Origin: Microbacterium album
GTDB taxonomy: Bacteria; Actinomycetota; Actinomycetes; Actinomycetales; Microbacteriaceae
Direction: 5' to 3'
DNA: 64,000 bases
Assembly (NCBI RefSeq): GCF_014643695.1
Contig: NZ_BMJY01000011.1
Span: forward strand, 40,949-104,948
In this document: piece by piece, positions 9,401 to 17,708 of the stretch
How the letters are laid out: each line of letters starts with the position of its first letter
How positions within the stretch are numbered: position 1 is the first letter of the stretch
Translations under genes and position numbers: made by a program
The notes under the pieces: model-generated
The model's database searches: none
Seen by the model: the letters and a program-made list of their open reading frames with translations, nothing else
What the model was told of the DNA's origin: nothing

Positions 9401-9907
9401 GAGGATCGCCTCGCCGAGGAGGTTGACGTTGAGTCGCACACCCTCGCCGCGGATCGCGCGCAGCGCGGCGCCCAGCCGGTCGTCGCGTGCGTCGACGATG
9501 AGGTGGCGCACCATGCGGCGCAGCACCCTGCGGGCGATCGGGACGACGACGCCGGGCAGTGCGGGGGCCAGTGTGCCTCCGACGCGGATCAGGCCGCGCA
9601 GCGGCGCGGGCAGGAAGCGCGGCACGATGGGGGTCAGGTCGCGCAGGCTGCGAGCGGCGACGCGGAGATCCTCCGGCCGCACCACGCCGTCGACGAACCC
9701 CACCGCGAACGCGAGGCCGTCGGGGTCCCGCAGCACGCCCGCGAGGTTCCGGGCCGACGCGTCGACCTTCTCCTTCCGCGCGGCCGCGAGCCACGTGCGG
9801 ACCTGCGCGATGGCGCTTTCGGCGAGCTCGGCATCGATGCCGGGAGTCTGCCGCTTGAGGGGAGCGGCCTCCGAGTCGGAGGGATCGGTCTGGTGGAGGG
9901 TCATCAT
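6404..9907 (-). CDS. putA: bifunctional proline dehydrogenase / L-glutamate-gamma-semialdehyde dehydrogenase PutA
   Basis: A 1167-residue PutA that oxidises proline to glutamate in two steps. The FAD-binding proline dehydrogenase barrel lies at about residues 130-440, with DYVSVKVSSTVAPHSPWAFD near 196 and VRVVKGANLPMEQ near 302. The aldehyde dehydrogenase half spans about 560-990, with PWNFPVAIPAGSTLAALAAG near 632, LAETSGKNA and the catalytic-Cys motif GQKCSAAS near 767. A 180-residue C-terminal domain follows. No ribbon-helix-helix DNA-binding domain is seen, so it is not a self-repressing PutA. AAAGG precedes a double ATG at 9907/9904. A divergent LysR gene is the likely regulator. Confidence 0.96.
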   Translation of the reverse strand: MMTLHQTDPSDSEAAPLKRQTPGIDAELAESAIAQVRTWLAAARKEKVDASARNLAGVLRDPDGLAFAVGFVDGVVRPEDLRVAARSLRDLTPIVPRFLPAPLRGLIRVGGTLAPALPGVVVPIARRVLRRMVRHLIVDARDDRLGAALRAIRGEGVRLNVNLLGEAILGAEEARRRLAGTRRLIERSDVDYVSVKVSSTVAPHSPWAFDQAVAHAVDALVPLYETARRHGTFLNLDMEEYKDLDLTIAVFTAILDRPEFRDVDAGIVLQAYLPDALGAMIGLQEWAAARVARGGAPIKVRVVKGANLPMEQVDAETHGWPLATWPTKQHSDASYKAVLDYALHPERVRNVRIGVAGHNLFDIALAWLLAQRRGIETDASAAGGKPGVEFEMLLGMATAQAAVVRRDVGSLLLYTPVVHPDEFDVAIAYLIRRLEEGASAENFMSAVFDLGDDPALFERERDRFLASIALMPEDVPSPNRVQDRTTPQPPGPRDGFVNTPDTDPSLAANRTWAAAIRERMQTSALGRDTVDAHTMRSAAALEGLIDETVAAGDAWRALGAAGRAEILHRAGDALEARRADLLEVMGSECGKVIEQGDPEVSEAIDFAHYYAESAVKLADVDGAEFEPARLTVVTPPWNFPVAIPAGSTLAALAAGSPVILKPARAARRSGAVLAEALWEAGVPRDVLRYVQVEGRELSSRLVAHEQVERVILTGGYETAELFRSVRPDLPLLAETSGKNAIIVTPSADLDLAAKDVAYSAFGHAGQKCSAASLVVLVGAVASSDRFRRQLLDAVEGYEVGMPWQEGARIGPLIGPAEGKLARALTSLEPGQRWLRAPERLDEAGALWRPGIRDGVRPGSEFHLTEYFGPVLGIMTARTLDEAIEIVNAVDYGLTSGLHALDPGEIATWLERVEAGNLYVNRATTGAIVQRQPFGGWKKSAVGAGTKAGGPSYLYGLGAWQDAAVRGAGELDAAARRATAALPGGADTADARWLADALRTDVAAWADEFGLARDVQALQLEQNVLRYAPVPVTIRFEGERTAELIRVAAAGLRAGSALTVSTSAALPAEAHRYLAEAGVTPVVEDAAAWSARAAALAEVGGRIRLVGGDARAVAAATGGAPNVAVYAGPVVSAGRVELLAFLREQAVSITAHRFGNPRRYDIPVIAGR

Positions 9908-9988
9908 GCGCCTTTCGCCGGGACGAACTCAGTGTGCGACGACGCGACTGGTCGTGAAAAGCGCATAAAAACGCGAGGAACCGCTCGT

Positions 9989-10000
9989 TATCATCGAACA
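9989..10000 (+). promoter_or_regulatory. -10 box of leaderless LysR gene
   Basis: TATCAT at 9989-9994 is followed by six bases and the ATG at 10001. The 93-bp gap to putA must also hold the putA promoter and probably the LysR binding site; an A-rich aaaagcgcataaaaacgcg stretch lies at 9957-9975. Confidence 0.6.
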
Positions 10001-10900
10001 ATGGGTCGGGAGTGGAACGCGCATCGGCTGCGACTGCTGCGGGAGCTGCAGTTGCGTGGGACGGTCACGGCGGTGGCGGCGGCGCTGAACTACAGCTCGT
10101 CGACGGTCTCGCAGCAGCTGGCGCGGCTCGAGGAGGAGGTCGGGGTTGCGCTCACGGAGGCGGACGGTCGTCGCGTGCGCCTCACGTCGCTCGGCGAGGT
10201 CGTCGCGGCGCACGCCGGTCGGGTCCTCGCGCTGGAGGAGGAGACGCGCGGACTGCTCGATGCGGCCGCTCCGAGCCCGGGGACGCTCCGGATCGCAGCG
10301 ATGCAGACGGCCGCGCTGGCCCTGATCCCCGCCGCACTCTCACGGCTGTCGGAGTGGCGTCCCGACCTGCGGGTCGAGGTCGCCCTGCTGCCGCCGGAGC
10401 GCGGTCTGTTCGAGGTGGAGGCGCACGCGTTCGATCTCGTGATCGCCGAGCAGTATCCGGGCCGCAGCCGCCCCCATCCCGCGGGCCTGCAGCGTGCGCT
10501 GCTCGGAAGCGATCCGATCTCGCTCGTCGTGGCGGAGCACAGCACCGTCGGCTCTCTCGGGGAGGCGCGCGACGCGGCATGGGTGATGGAGCCCGAGGGC
10601 ACGGCGGCACGGTCGTGGGCGGTCGAACAGTGCCGCGCCGCCGGCTTCGAGCCGGATGTCCGCTACGAGGCCGCCGACCTGGTGGCGCACTTGAGACTCA
10701 TCGCGTCGGGGCACGCTGTCGGCTTCGTGCCGGGCCTGGCGATGGGAGGAGAGGCGCAGCCGGTGCGACGGATCGATCCCGTGCCCGCGCCGTCCCGCGA
10801 GGTGTTCGTGTCGTTCCGTCGGGCCTCGAGCGCCGTCCCGGTCAACGTGGTGGCGCGTCAGGCGCTCGCCGAGGCCTTCCGCGAGCTGCGCGGGCCGTAG
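10001..10900 (+). CDS. LysR-family transcriptional regulator, probable regulator of putA
   Basis: A 299-residue LysR protein. The winged helix-turn-helix covers about residues 5-65 (LRLLRELQLRGTVTAVAAAL then YSSSTVSQQLARLEEEVG), followed by the linker helix and an effector domain starting at GTLRIAAMQTAALALIPAAL. ATG at 10001 starts the homology and has a leaderless -10 box; the long open frame upstream is an antisense shadow of putA. Divergent placement to putA suggests it senses proline or a product and controls putA. The ligand is inferred from position only. Confidence 0.9.
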   Translation: MGREWNAHRLRLLRELQLRGTVTAVAAALNYSSSTVSQQLARLEEEVGVALTEADGRRVRLTSLGEVVAAHAGRVLALEEETRGLLDAAAPSPGTLRIAAMQTAALALIPAALSRLSEWRPDLRVEVALLPPERGLFEVEAHAFDLVIAEQYPGRSRPHPAGLQRALLGSDPISLVVAEHSTVGSLGEARDAAWVMEPEGTAARSWAVEQCRAAGFEPDVRYEAADLVAHLRLIASGHAVGFVPGLAMGGEAQPVRRIDPVPAPSREVFVSFRRASSAVPVNVVARQALAEAFRELRGP

Positions 10901-10951
10901 CGCCCGTCCTCCGCGACGCGTTCCGCCGCGTCCGTCCCGACCTCGGGATCC

Positions 10952-11018
10952 GTTGACTAGCGCCCGTGCCGTTCACTAGCGCGGGGAGCGCAAGTCAACT
11001 ACCCCGACGCTAGTGAAC
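10952..11018. repeat. four-unit intergenic repeat, copy A
   Basis: Four 11-bp units: GTTGACTAGCG (10952-10962), GTTCACTAGCG (10971-10981), then inverted CGCAAGTCAAC (10989-10999) and CGCTAGTGAAC (11008-11018). Unit starts are 19, 18 and 19 bp apart. The same arrangement is found at 15809-15875. It lies between convergent genes and its last unit forms the final codons and stop of the downstream monooxygenase gene. It can fold as a stem, so it may end transcription or bind a protein. Confidence 0.8.
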
Positions 11019-12071
11019 GGGGGATAGCTGGGCCGCCAGGAGCTCGAGTGTCTCGGTGCGGCCGGGGCTGGCGTCGAGGGGATCGGACGCGTAGGAGCCG
11101 GATGCGGGGGACAGCATGACCTCGTCGACCTCGTGCCGGGCGGCGAAGTCGCGCAGCGCGGCCGCCACCTCCTCGCCCGTGCCGACGAACGAGCGGGCGC
11201 GGTTCTGCTCGATGAGGCTCTGCTCGAGCGGGTCGGACGGGTTCTCGAGGGCCTCCTCGATCGTCTCGAGCGCGCGCATGGGCTTGTTCGTGCGCAGCCG
11301 CGCGAACTGGCGCAGCTGCGGCAGGGCCCTGCGCTCGGCCTCCTCCGCCGTGCGTGCCGCCACGACGTTGGCGGTGACGAACGTGCGCGGGTGTGGATGC
11401 TGCTCGCTCGACTGGAACTGCGAGCGGTAGAGGGCGAGGGCCCGCTCGAGGCCCTCGCCGGCGAAGTGGTTGGCGAACACGTACGGCAGACCGTAGGCCG
11501 CGGCCAGCTGCGCCGAGTAGTCGCTCGAGCCGAGCAGCCACACCTCCGGCACGCCCGTCGCCGCGGGCGTCGCGCGCACGCCGTACTCGCCGCCGCTCGT
11601 GAAGTGGATCGTCGCCCCGTCGGCGCGAACGAGGGCCATGATGTCGGTGATGTGCTGGGGGAACTGGTCGACCTCGCTCGTGGTGCCGGATCGCCTCAGC
11701 AGCTGCGTGATGACGGGGTCGCTGCCCGGGGCTCGTCCGAGCCCGAGGTCGACGCGTCCCGGCGCGATCGCCTCGAGCGCGGCGAACTGCTCCGCGACGA
11801 TGAGCGGCGCATGGTTCGGCAGCATCACGCCACCCGAGCCGACGCGGATGCGCGACGTCTGCGCCGCGGCGGCAGCGATCAGCACGGGCGGCGACGTCGA
11901 CGCCACCGCGGGCATGTTGTGGTGCTCGGCGAACCAGTACCGCCGGTACCCGAGCTCGTCGGCGCGGCGGGCGAGCGCCATCGACGCGGTCACCGCCTGC
12001 GCGCTGGACTGGCCGGTCCGCACAGGTACCAGGTCGAGCACGGACAGGGCGGGGTTCGTGACGTCGCTCAT
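11010..12071 (-). CDS. LLM-class flavin-dependent oxidoreductase (luciferase-like)
   Basis: A 353-residue bacterial luciferase-like monooxygenase using reduced flavin. Family marks are LSVLDLVPVRTGQSSAQAV at the start, RYWFAEHHNMPAVASTSPPV with the conserved EHHN, RIRVGSGGVMLPNHAPLIVA and GRVDLGLGRAPGSDP. ATG at 12071 (MSDVTNPALS) is used; an in-frame ATG at 12104 adds 11 unlikely residues. The stop codon lies inside the four-unit repeat, so the last residues (SPVH) are partly written by that repeat. Substrate not evident; such single genes often act on aldehydes or small aromatics. Confidence 0.9.
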   Translation of the reverse strand: MSDVTNPALSVLDLVPVRTGQSSAQAVTASMALARRADELGYRRYWFAEHHNMPAVASTSPPVLIAAAAAQTSRIRVGSGGVMLPNHAPLIVAEQFAALEAIAPGRVDLGLGRAPGSDPVITQLLRRSGTTSEVDQFPQHITDIMALVRADGATIHFTSGGEYGVRATPAATGVPEVWLLGSSDYSAQLAAAYGLPYVFANHFAGEGLERALALYRSQFQSSEQHPHPRTFVTANVVAARTAEEAERRALPQLRQFARLRTNKPMRALETIEEALENPSDPLEQSLIEQNRARSFVGTGEEVAAALRDFAARHEVDEVMLSPASGSYASDPLDASPGRTETLELLAAQLSPVH

Positions 12072-12126
12072 CCCCACTGCCAACCGGCGCCGCGCGCATC
12101 CCATTCCCGCAGGCGTTCTCGCCGCG

Positions 12127-12357
12127 TCACTCGGCGCGCACGAGCAGCTCGCCGATCTCGCAGTCGAGCGCGTCGCAGATCGCCGCGAGGGTGGAGAACC
12201 GGATGGCCCGGGCCCGGTCGTTCTTGAGGACCGAGAGGTTCACGATGCTGATGCCCACCAGCTCGCTCAGCCGCGTGAGCGTCATGTCGCGCTCGGCGAG
12301 CAGCTCGTCCAGCCGGCAGTGGACGCCGGTGGGCCCGCTGTCGGTCGCCGGTGTCAT
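12127..12357 (-). CDS. XRE-family helix-turn-helix regulator (YozG type)
   Basis: A 76-residue single-domain regulator with the HTH at MTLTRLSELVGISIVNLSVL and the C-terminal STLAAICDALDCEIGELL typical of the small Xre/YozG group. ATG at 12357 overlaps the TGA of the DUF2975 gene as ATGA. The DUF2975-plus-XRE pair is widespread in Gram-positive bacteria; the membrane protein is thought to act with the regulator, but the signal is unknown. The likely target is its own promoter, which carries a tandem array of AT-rich half-palindromes. Confidence 0.9.
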   Translation of the reverse strand: MTPATDSGPTGVHCRLDELLAERDMTLTRLSELVGISIVNLSVLKNDRARAIRFSTLAAICDALDCEIGELLVRAE

Positions 12358-12977
12358 ACGAGACCCTCGGTGTCGCGCTGCAGGCGCTGACCGACCGTGA
12401 AGGCGAGGCACGCGACCGCCACGACGAAGGCCGCGAGGATGTACGGCCCGATTTCGACCTGGAGTATGACGTTGTCGAACGTTCCGGCGGAGATCTGCGC
12501 GAACGCGCCGTTGGCACCCATGTTCCCGAAGAAGGGGACGAGGAACGCGCCGGCGAGGCCCGCGAAGCCGGCGACCGCCACCAGGACGGTGTTGGTCGGC
12601 GAGAAGACGCGCTGACGGATGATGTTGATGCTCAGCCACAGCAGCGCGCCCACCACGAGGGTGACCGCGGCGACGAGGACGAGTTGCTGGATGACGAGGG
12701 CGCCGACGGATGCCGCCGGCAGCGTGGGCGCGATCAGGGTGGCGCTCTCCAGCTCCACGATCACGGCGTCGCCGCCGGGGCCGATCGGCGCCTCGGCCGG
12801 CGTGCCGTTGAACACCGCGTGGACGGGCACGTTGGTTCCCGGCAGCACCTCCCCGATGCGGATGACGGCGCCGATGATCGTCGTGATGACGATGGCGGCA
12901 CCGGCGAGGGCGAACAGCGCGAGCGCGGCCGCGTCCCAGCGCGACACCGTCGGCTTTTCCTGGCGGGAGGACGACAT
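12354..12977 (-). CDS. DUF2975 membrane protein
   Basis: A 207-residue protein with four predicted membrane segments: about residues 17-40 (ALALFALAGAAIVITTIIGA), 88-112 (VLVAAVTLVVGALLW), 132-150 (VLVAVAGFAGLAGAFLVPFF) and 175-195 (ILAAFVVAVACLAFTV). The loop between the first two lies outside and is rich in acidic and Pro residues. This layout and the coupled XRE gene fit DUF2975. GGAGCA precedes the ATG at 12977. Its function is not known. Confidence 0.85.
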   Translation of the reverse strand: MSSSRQEKPTVSRWDAAALALFALAGAAIVITTIIGAVIRIGEVLPGTNVPVHAVFNGTPAEAPIGPGGDAVIVELESATLIAPTLPAASVGALVIQQLVLVAAVTLVVGALLWLSINIIRQRVFSPTNTVLVAVAGFAGLAGAFLVPFFGNMGANGAFAQISAGTFDNVILQVEIGPYILAAFVVAVACLAFTVGQRLQRDTEGLV

Positions 12978-12986
12978 GACTGCTCC

Positions 12987-13066
12987 TTATCGATGATTGT
13001 TATTATCGATGATCGTTCTTATCGACTATCGTTGTATCGACTATCGATAAGATAACGACTGTCGAT
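12987..13066. promoter_or_regulatory. tandem operator-like array upstream of the DUF2975/XRE operon
   Basis: Copies of a 16-bp unit TTATCGAYKATYGTTN begin at 12987, 13003 and 13019; a fourth, shifted by one base, starts at 13035 (TATCGACTATCGATAA) and a weaker fifth covers 13051-13066. The A/T content is far above the surroundings. It lies 10 bp upstream of the DUF2975 ATG, so it is likely the binding array of the XRE regulator and contains the promoter. Confidence 0.65.
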
Positions 13067-13210
13067 ATACCTGTCAAGCGAGGCCGGCCCGAGATGGCCG
13101 GCCCGCTATGCCCAGGGCGAACACCGGACCACGGGCACCGTGCGCTGACTACCGTGGAACCACCGGCGTCGGAAGGCGTCGCCACTGGCCGTAGCGCCCG
13201 GAGGAGTGAC

Positions 13211-15733
13211 ATGTTCGAGAGATTCACCGACCGTGCCCGTCGTGTGGTCGTCCTCGCCCAGGAAGAGGCGAAGATGCTCAACCACAACTACATCGGCACC
13301 GAGCACATCCTGCTCGGGCTGATCCACGAGGGCGAGGGCGTCGCCGCGAAGGCGCTCGAGTCGCTCGGGATCTCGCTCGACGCCGTGCGCGAGCAGGTCC
13401 AGGACATCATCGGCCAGGGTCAGCAGCAGCCGACCGGCCACATCCCGTTCACGCCGCGCGCCAAGAAGGTGCTCGAACTGTCCCTGCGCGAGGCGCTGCA
13501 GCTCGGCCACAACTACATCGGCACCGAGCACATCCTCCTCGGGCTCATCCGGGAGGGCGAGGGCGTCGCCGCCCAGGTGCTGGTCAAGCTCGGCGCCGAC
13601 CTCAACAAGGTGCGCCAGCAGGTCATCCAGCTGCTCTCGGGCTACCAGGGCAAGGAGCCCGTGGGCGTCGCCCCCAGCGGCCAGGAGTCCAGCTCGCAGG
13701 CGCAGGGCGGTTCGCAGGTGCTCGACCAGTTCGGCCGCAACCTCACGCAGGCCGCGCGCGACAACAAGCTCGACCCGGTCATCGGGCGCGAGAAGGAGAT
13801 CGAGCGCGTCATGCAGATCCTGTCGCGCCGCTCCAAGAACAACCCGGTGCTGATCGGTGAGCCCGGCGTCGGCAAGACCGCGGTCGTCGAGGGCCTCGCC
13901 CAGGCGATCGTCAAGGGCGACGTGCCGGAGACGCTCAAGGACAAGCAGCTGTACTCGCTCGACCTCGGCTCGCTCATCGCCGGATCGCGCTACCGCGGCG
14001 ACTTCGAGGAGCGCCTGAAGAAGGTCACCAAGGAGATCCGCACCCGCGGCGACATCATCGTCTTCATCGACGAGATCCACACGCTCGTGGGCGCGGGGGC
14101 CGCGGAGGGCGCGATCGACGCCGCCTCCATCCTGAAGCCGCTGCTCGCGCGCGGCGAGCTGCAGACGATCGGCGCGACCACGCTCGACGAGTACCGCAAG
14201 CACTTCGAGAAGGACGCCGCGCTCGAGCGCCGCTTCCAGCCGATCCAGGTCGCCGAGCCGTCGCTGCCGCACGCCATCAACATCCTGAAGGGCCTGCGCG
14301 ACCGGTACGAGGCGCACCACAAGGTGCAGATCACGGACGGCGCGATCGTCGCCGCCGCGAACCTCGCCGACCGCTACGTCAGCGACCGCTTCCTGCCGGA
14401 CAAGGCCATCGACCTGATCGACGAGGCCGGCGCCCGCCTCCGCCTGTCGATCCTGTCGTCGCCGCCGGAACTGCGCGAGTTCGACGAGAAGATCGCGAAG
14501 GTCCGCGAGGCCAAGGAAGCCGCGTCGGAGGAGCAGGACTTCGAGAAGGCCGCGGCGCTGCGCGACGAGGAGAAGTCGCTGCTGGCCGAGCGCCTGCGTC
14601 TCGAGAAGCAGTGGCGCAGCGGCGACGTCGGATCGCACGCGATCGTCGACGAGGGCCTGATCGCCGAGGTGCTGGCCCAGGCCACGGGCATCCCGGTGTT
14701 CAAGCTGACCGAGGAGGAGACCAGCCGTCTCGTCTTCATGGAGAAGGCGCTGCACCAGCGGGTCATCGGCCAGGAGGAGGCGATCTCGGCCCTGTCGAAG
14801 ACGATCCGCCGTCAGCGTGCGGGCCTGAAGGACCCCAAGCGTCCGTCGGGATCGTTCATCTTCGCCGGCCCCACGGGCGTCGGCAAGACCGAGCTCGCCA
14901 AGGCGCTCGCGGAGTTCCTCTTCGACGACGAGGGCGCGCTCATCTCGCTCGACATGTCGGAGTTCGGGGAGAAGCACACCGTCTCGCGGCTGTTCGGAGC
15001 CCCTCCCGGCTTCGTCGGCTTCGAGGAGGGTGGCCAGCTCACGGAGAAGGTGCGCCGCAAGCCGTTCTCGGTCGTGCTGTTCGACGAGATCGAGAAGGCC
15101 CACCCGGACATCTTCAACTCGCTGCTGCAGATCCTCGAGGAGGGTCGCCTGACCGACGGTCAGGGCCGCATCATCGACTTCAAGAACACCGTGATCATCA
15201 TGACGACGAACCTCGGCTCGTCGGCGATCGCGGGCGGTCCGGTCGGCTTCCAGGTCGAGGGCGACACCACCACGTCGTACGAGCGCATGAAGGGCAAGGT
15301 CGACGAGGAGCTCAAGCGGCACTTCAAGCCCGAGTTCCTCAACCGCGTCGACGACGTGATCGTGTTCCCGCAGCTGTCGAAGGACGAGCTGCTGCAGATC
15401 GTGGACCTGTTCACGAAGCGCCTGAGCGAGCGCCTGCTCGACCGGGACATGACGATCGAGCTGTCGCAGGCCGCGAAGGAGCGTCTCATCGAGATCGGCT
15501 TCGACCCGGCGCTCGGCGCGCGTCCGCTGCGTCGCGCGATGCAGCACGAGGTCGAGGACCGGCTGTCCGAGCGGATCCTCAACGGCGAGCTCGAGTCGGG
15601 TCACCACATCAAGGTGGACGTCGAGGACGGCCGCTTCGTGTTCGAGAACGCCCCGCGCGGCGAGCGTGTCGCGGTCGGCGTCAACACCGGCGGCGGGATC
15701 TCCGGCACCCCGGACCTCGCGCTCGGCAACTGA
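13211..15733 (+). CDS. clpC: ATP-dependent Clp protease ATP-binding subunit ClpC
   Basis: An 840-residue Hsp100 unfoldase that feeds substrates to ClpP. Two N-terminal Clp repeats begin at [20 protein letters not shown] and [20 protein letters not shown]. The first AAA+ module has Walker [10 protein letters not shown] and Walker B VFIDEIH; a UVR-type middle helix pair lies at about 415-470; the second module has [14 protein letters not shown] and [15 protein letters not shown]. The D2-small domain ends with [27 protein letters not shown] at 13200-13206 sets the ATG at 13211. It stands alone and is followed by a strong hairpin. Essential in related actinobacteria. Confidence 0.98.
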   Translation: MFERFTDRARRVVVLAQEEAKMLNHNYIGTEHILLGLIHEGEGVAAKALESLGISLDAVREQVQDIIGQGQQQPTGHIPFTPRAKKVLELSLREALQLGHNYIGTEHILLGLIREGEGVAAQVLVKLGADLNKVRQQVIQLLSGYQGKEPVGVAPSGQESSSQAQGGSQVLDQFGRNLTQAARDNKLDPVIGREKEIERVMQILSRRSKNNPVLIGEPGVGKTAVVEGLAQAIVKGDVPETLKDKQLYSLDLGSLIAGSRYRGDFEERLKKVTKEIRTRGDIIVFIDEIHTLVGAGAAEGAIDAASILKPLLARGELQTIGATTLDEYRKHFEKDAALERRFQPIQVAEPSLPHAINILKGLRDRYEAHHKVQITDGAIVAAANLADRYVSDRFLPDKAIDLIDEAGARLRLSILSSPPELREFDEKIAKVREAKEAASEEQDFEKAAALRDEEKSLLAERLRLEKQWRSGDVGSHAIVDEGLIAEVLAQATGIPVFKLTEEETSRLVFMEKALHQRVIGQEEAISALSKTIRRQRAGLKDPKRPSGSFIFAGPTGVGKTELAKALAEFLFDDEGALISLDMSEFGEKHTVSRLFGAPPGFVGFEEGGQLTEKVRRKPFSVVLFDEIEKAHPDIFNSLLQILEEGRLTDGQGRIIDFKNTVIIMTTNLGSSAIAGGPVGFQVEGDTTTSYERMKGKVDEELKRHFKPEFLNRVDDVIVFPQLSKDELLQIVDLFTKRLSERLLDRDMTIELSQAAKERLIEIGFDPALGARPLRRAMQHEVEDRLSERILNGELESGHHIKVDVEDGRFVFENAPRGERVAVGVNTGGGISGTPDLALGN

Positions 15734-15746
15734 TCCGATCCGCATC

Positions 15747-15783
15747 ACGACGGGGCGGGCGCCATGTGCGCCCGCCCCGTCGT
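15747..15783 (+). terminator. terminator of clpC
   Basis: A perfect 16-bp stem: ACGACGGGGCGGGCGC (15747-15762), loop catgt, GCGCCCGCCCCGTCGT (15768-15783), starting 13 bp after the clpC stop. It lacks a T run, which is normal for actinobacterial terminators. Confidence 0.8.
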
Positions 15784-15808
15784 CGTCGTCCGTCCCCGTC
15801 GTCGTCCC

Positions 15809-15875
15809 GTTGACTAGCTTCGGGGTAGTTCACTAGCGCGGGGAACGCTAGTGAACGCGACGAACGCTAGTCAAC
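15809..15875. repeat. four-unit intergenic repeat, copy B
   Basis: GTTGACTAGC (15809-15818), GTTCACTAGCG (15828-15838), inverted CGCTAGTGAAC (15846-15856) and CGCTAGTCAAC (15865-15875), again with starts 19, 18 and 19 bp apart. Here the inner and outer pairs are perfectly complementary, giving a nested palindrome whose outer arms extend with CCC/GGG. It lies just after the clpC terminator and before the argA promoter. Confidence 0.8.
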
Positions 15876-15905
15876 GGGTGGGATGGGACGCCTTAGGCTG
15901 AGGGG

Positions 15906-16424
15906 ATGACCGTGGCCAGGGACGAGCAGGCCTTCGTCGTGCGGCCGGCGCGCGCTGCCGACATGCAGCACGTACACCGGATGCTGGACCCGTACGTGCA
16001 GCAGCGGATTCTGCTGGGCAAGGACCTCGTCGTGCTGTACGAGTCCACGCAGGAGTTCCTGGTGGCGGAGGTCGACGGCACGATCATCGGCTGCGGTGCC
16101 CTCCACGTCATGTGGGAGGACCTCGGCGAAGTGCGCACGCTCCTGGTCGACCCGTCCTGGTTGCGCCGCGGCGTCGGCCGCGCGATCGTCGAGGGGCTGG
16201 AGCGCAAGGCCCGCGAGCTGGGGCTCAAGCGCCTGTTCTGCCTCACGTTCGAGGTCGAGTTCTTCACGCGCCGCGGCTTCGCGCCCATCGGGGAGCAGAT
16301 CGTCGCGCCGGACGTGTACGCACAGCTGGTGCGCAGCCGCGACGAAGGGATCGCGGAGTTCCTCGATCTCGCGCACGTGAAGCCGAACACCCTCGGCAAC
16401 ACGCGCATGCTCAAGCTGCTCTGA
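15906..16424 (+). CDS. argA: amino-acid N-acetyltransferase, short actinobacterial ArgA
   Basis: A 172-residue GNAT enzyme of the stand-alone N-acetylglutamate synthase type known from Mycobacterium (Rv2747), which makes N-acetylglutamate for arginine synthesis. Family marks are KDLVVLYESTQEFLVAEVDG, LGEVRTLLVDPSWLRRGVG (acetyl-CoA binding loop), CLTFEVEFFTRRGF and the C-terminal AEFLDLAHVKPNTLGNTRML. TAGGCT at 15894-15899 with six bases to the ATG indicates a leaderless start. It stands away from other arg genes. Confidence 0.9.
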   Translation: MTVARDEQAFVVRPARAADMQHVHRMLDPYVQQRILLGKDLVVLYESTQEFLVAEVDGTIIGCGALHVMWEDLGEVRTLLVDPSWLRRGVGRAIVEGLERKARELGLKRLFCLTFEVEFFTRRGFAPIGEQIVAPDVYAQLVRSRDEGIAEFLDLAHVKPNTLGNTRMLKLL

Positions 16425-16501
16425 CCCACGGCGGCACGCGCGGCGACACGCGACGCGCGTGCCGGAGGGGACGCCCAGACAGCCGCGCCTACGCTGGAGG
16501 C

Positions 16502-17194
16502 GTGGGATCCCAGCCGCGTCGTCGACACTCGCCCGCCGTGTACCGGCGGCGCAGGATCGCGGTGCTGCTGATCGCGCTCCTCGTCGTCGCCGGTGTCGTG
16601 TGGGCGGTGATCGCGCAGCCCTGGCGCGGCCTGGCCGATCTGCTGCCGCAGTCGGCACCGGAGCCGACCGCGTCCGCACCGGCATCCTCGCCGAGGCCGA
16701 CCGGTTCGCCCACGCCGACCGAGTCTCCCGCGCCGACGGAGAGCCCCGAGCCCTCCGAGTCGCCGGACGACGGCGAGCCGCCGGCGCCCCAGCCCTGCGA
16801 CCCGCACGTCATCGAGGTCGTTCCGCTCATCAACGGCGAGCGGTTTCGGACGCGGCCCATCGAGTTCTCGATCCAGCTCACCAATACCGGATCCGTCGAC
16901 TGCACCATGAACGTCGGCACCTCCGTGCAGCAGTTCGTCGTGACCAGCGGCACCGACACGTGGTGGCGTTCGACCGACTGCCAGCGGGAGCCGAGCGACA
17001 TGGTCGTCACCCTCGCCGCGGGCCAGACCGTCACGAGCGCGGAGCCGCTCGTGTGGGATCGGACGCGCTCCAGCGTGGACACGTGCGACAGTGAGAACCG
17101 GCCGCGGGCGCCGGGCGGAGGCGCGACCTATCACCTCAAGGTGCGCGTCGGCGAGGTCGAGTCCGCGTCCATGACGCGCTTCTTCCTGTACTGA
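16502..17194 (+). CDS. membrane-anchored extracytoplasmic protein, unknown function
   Basis: A 230-residue protein not recognised as a named family. A basic start (RRRHSPAVYRRRR) leads into one membrane helix at about residues 18-38 (IAVLLIALLVVAGVVWAVIA). Next is a Pro/Ser/Thr/Glu linker of roughly 50 residues made of SPTPTES-like repeats, then an outside beta-rich domain of about 135 residues with four Cys (QPCDPH, SVDCTMN, TDCQRE, DTCDSE) that could form two disulfides. GTG at 16502 is chosen for its leaderless -10 box TACGCT (16490-16495). The layout fits an envelope-exposed sensor or binding domain. Confidence 0.75.
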   Translation: MGSQPRRRHSPAVYRRRRIAVLLIALLVVAGVVWAVIAQPWRGLADLLPQSAPEPTASAPASSPRPTGSPTPTESPAPTESPEPSESPDDGEPPAPQPCDPHVIEVVPLINGERFRTRPIEFSIQLTNTGSVDCTMNVGTSVQQFVVTSGTDTWWRSTDCQREPSDMVVTLAAGQTVTSAEPLVWDRTRSSVDTCDSENRPRAPGGGATYHLKVRVGEVESASMTRFFLY

Positions 17195-17280
17195 GCGACG
17201 CCTGAGCCGCGCGCGCGGCCAGAACGTGCGGGGGTGAGATGGGTGGAAATCCGGGGCGGACGCTCGTACCGTGGGGCTAC

Positions 17281-17580
17281 ATGGGCACACTCTTCTACGG
17301 GGCCGGCAGCACGCCGATCGAGATCGACGACAGGGCGCTCGCGCACCTGAAGGCCGTGATCGTGGCGAAGCTGCGGCGGGACGAGGCGTTCACGCTGTCG
17401 CTGCAGCACGAGGACGGGAGCGGCCGGAGCACGCTGTGGATCAACGCCGCGATCCCCCTGCGGTTCCGTTTCGACGAATCGGAGCGGCCGGAGCTGAATC
17501 CGGAATGGCTCGAGGATCTTGCGGAGTCGGCCAGCCTCCTGGGCGGGATCACGCTGGTGCCGGAGCGGCCGGGGCCCTGA
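17281..17580 (+). CDS. DUF7882-type small protein
   Basis: A 99-residue protein beginning MGTLFYGAGSTPIEIDDRAL, followed by HLKAVIVAKLRRDEAFTLSL. I recognise it as a small family common in Microbacteriaceae that databases often mislabel as ATP-dependent DNA ligase; no ligase motif is present. ATG at 17281 is preferred over the in-frame start at 17239, because the family starts here and TACCGT stands eight bases before it. Function unknown. Confidence 0.75.
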   Translation: MGTLFYGAGSTPIEIDDRALAHLKAVIVAKLRRDEAFTLSLQHEDGSGRSTLWINAAIPLRFRFDESERPELNPEWLEDLAESASLLGGITLVPERPGP

Positions 17581-17708
17581 CCGGCCCGCGGTATTCTCAC
17601 ATGCCGCTCGGCTGCTGACCAGCCCCCTGTGCGCCTTCTCCACCGCGCTTTGACTGGGTCCGTAACGACCACCCAGCACATCGCCTCACGGCGGAGAAGG
17701 AGAGACGC

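Noticed and set aside
6585..10001. Minus-strand frame of 1138 codons overlapping putA
   Set aside because: Out-of-frame reading of putA, Arg/Gly/Ala-rich and without motifs.
6194..10900. Plus-strand frame of 1568 codons reaching into the LysR gene
   Set aside because: The part before 10001 is antisense to putA; the LysR homology starts exactly at ATG 10001.
12987..13066. CRISPR array
   Set aside because: Units follow each other without spacers and no cas gene is near; an operator array fits better.
13106..15748. Long minus-strand frame of 880 codons opposite clpC
   Set aside because: Pure antisense shadow of a strongly conserved gene; composition is Arg/Asp/Leu-rich without domains.
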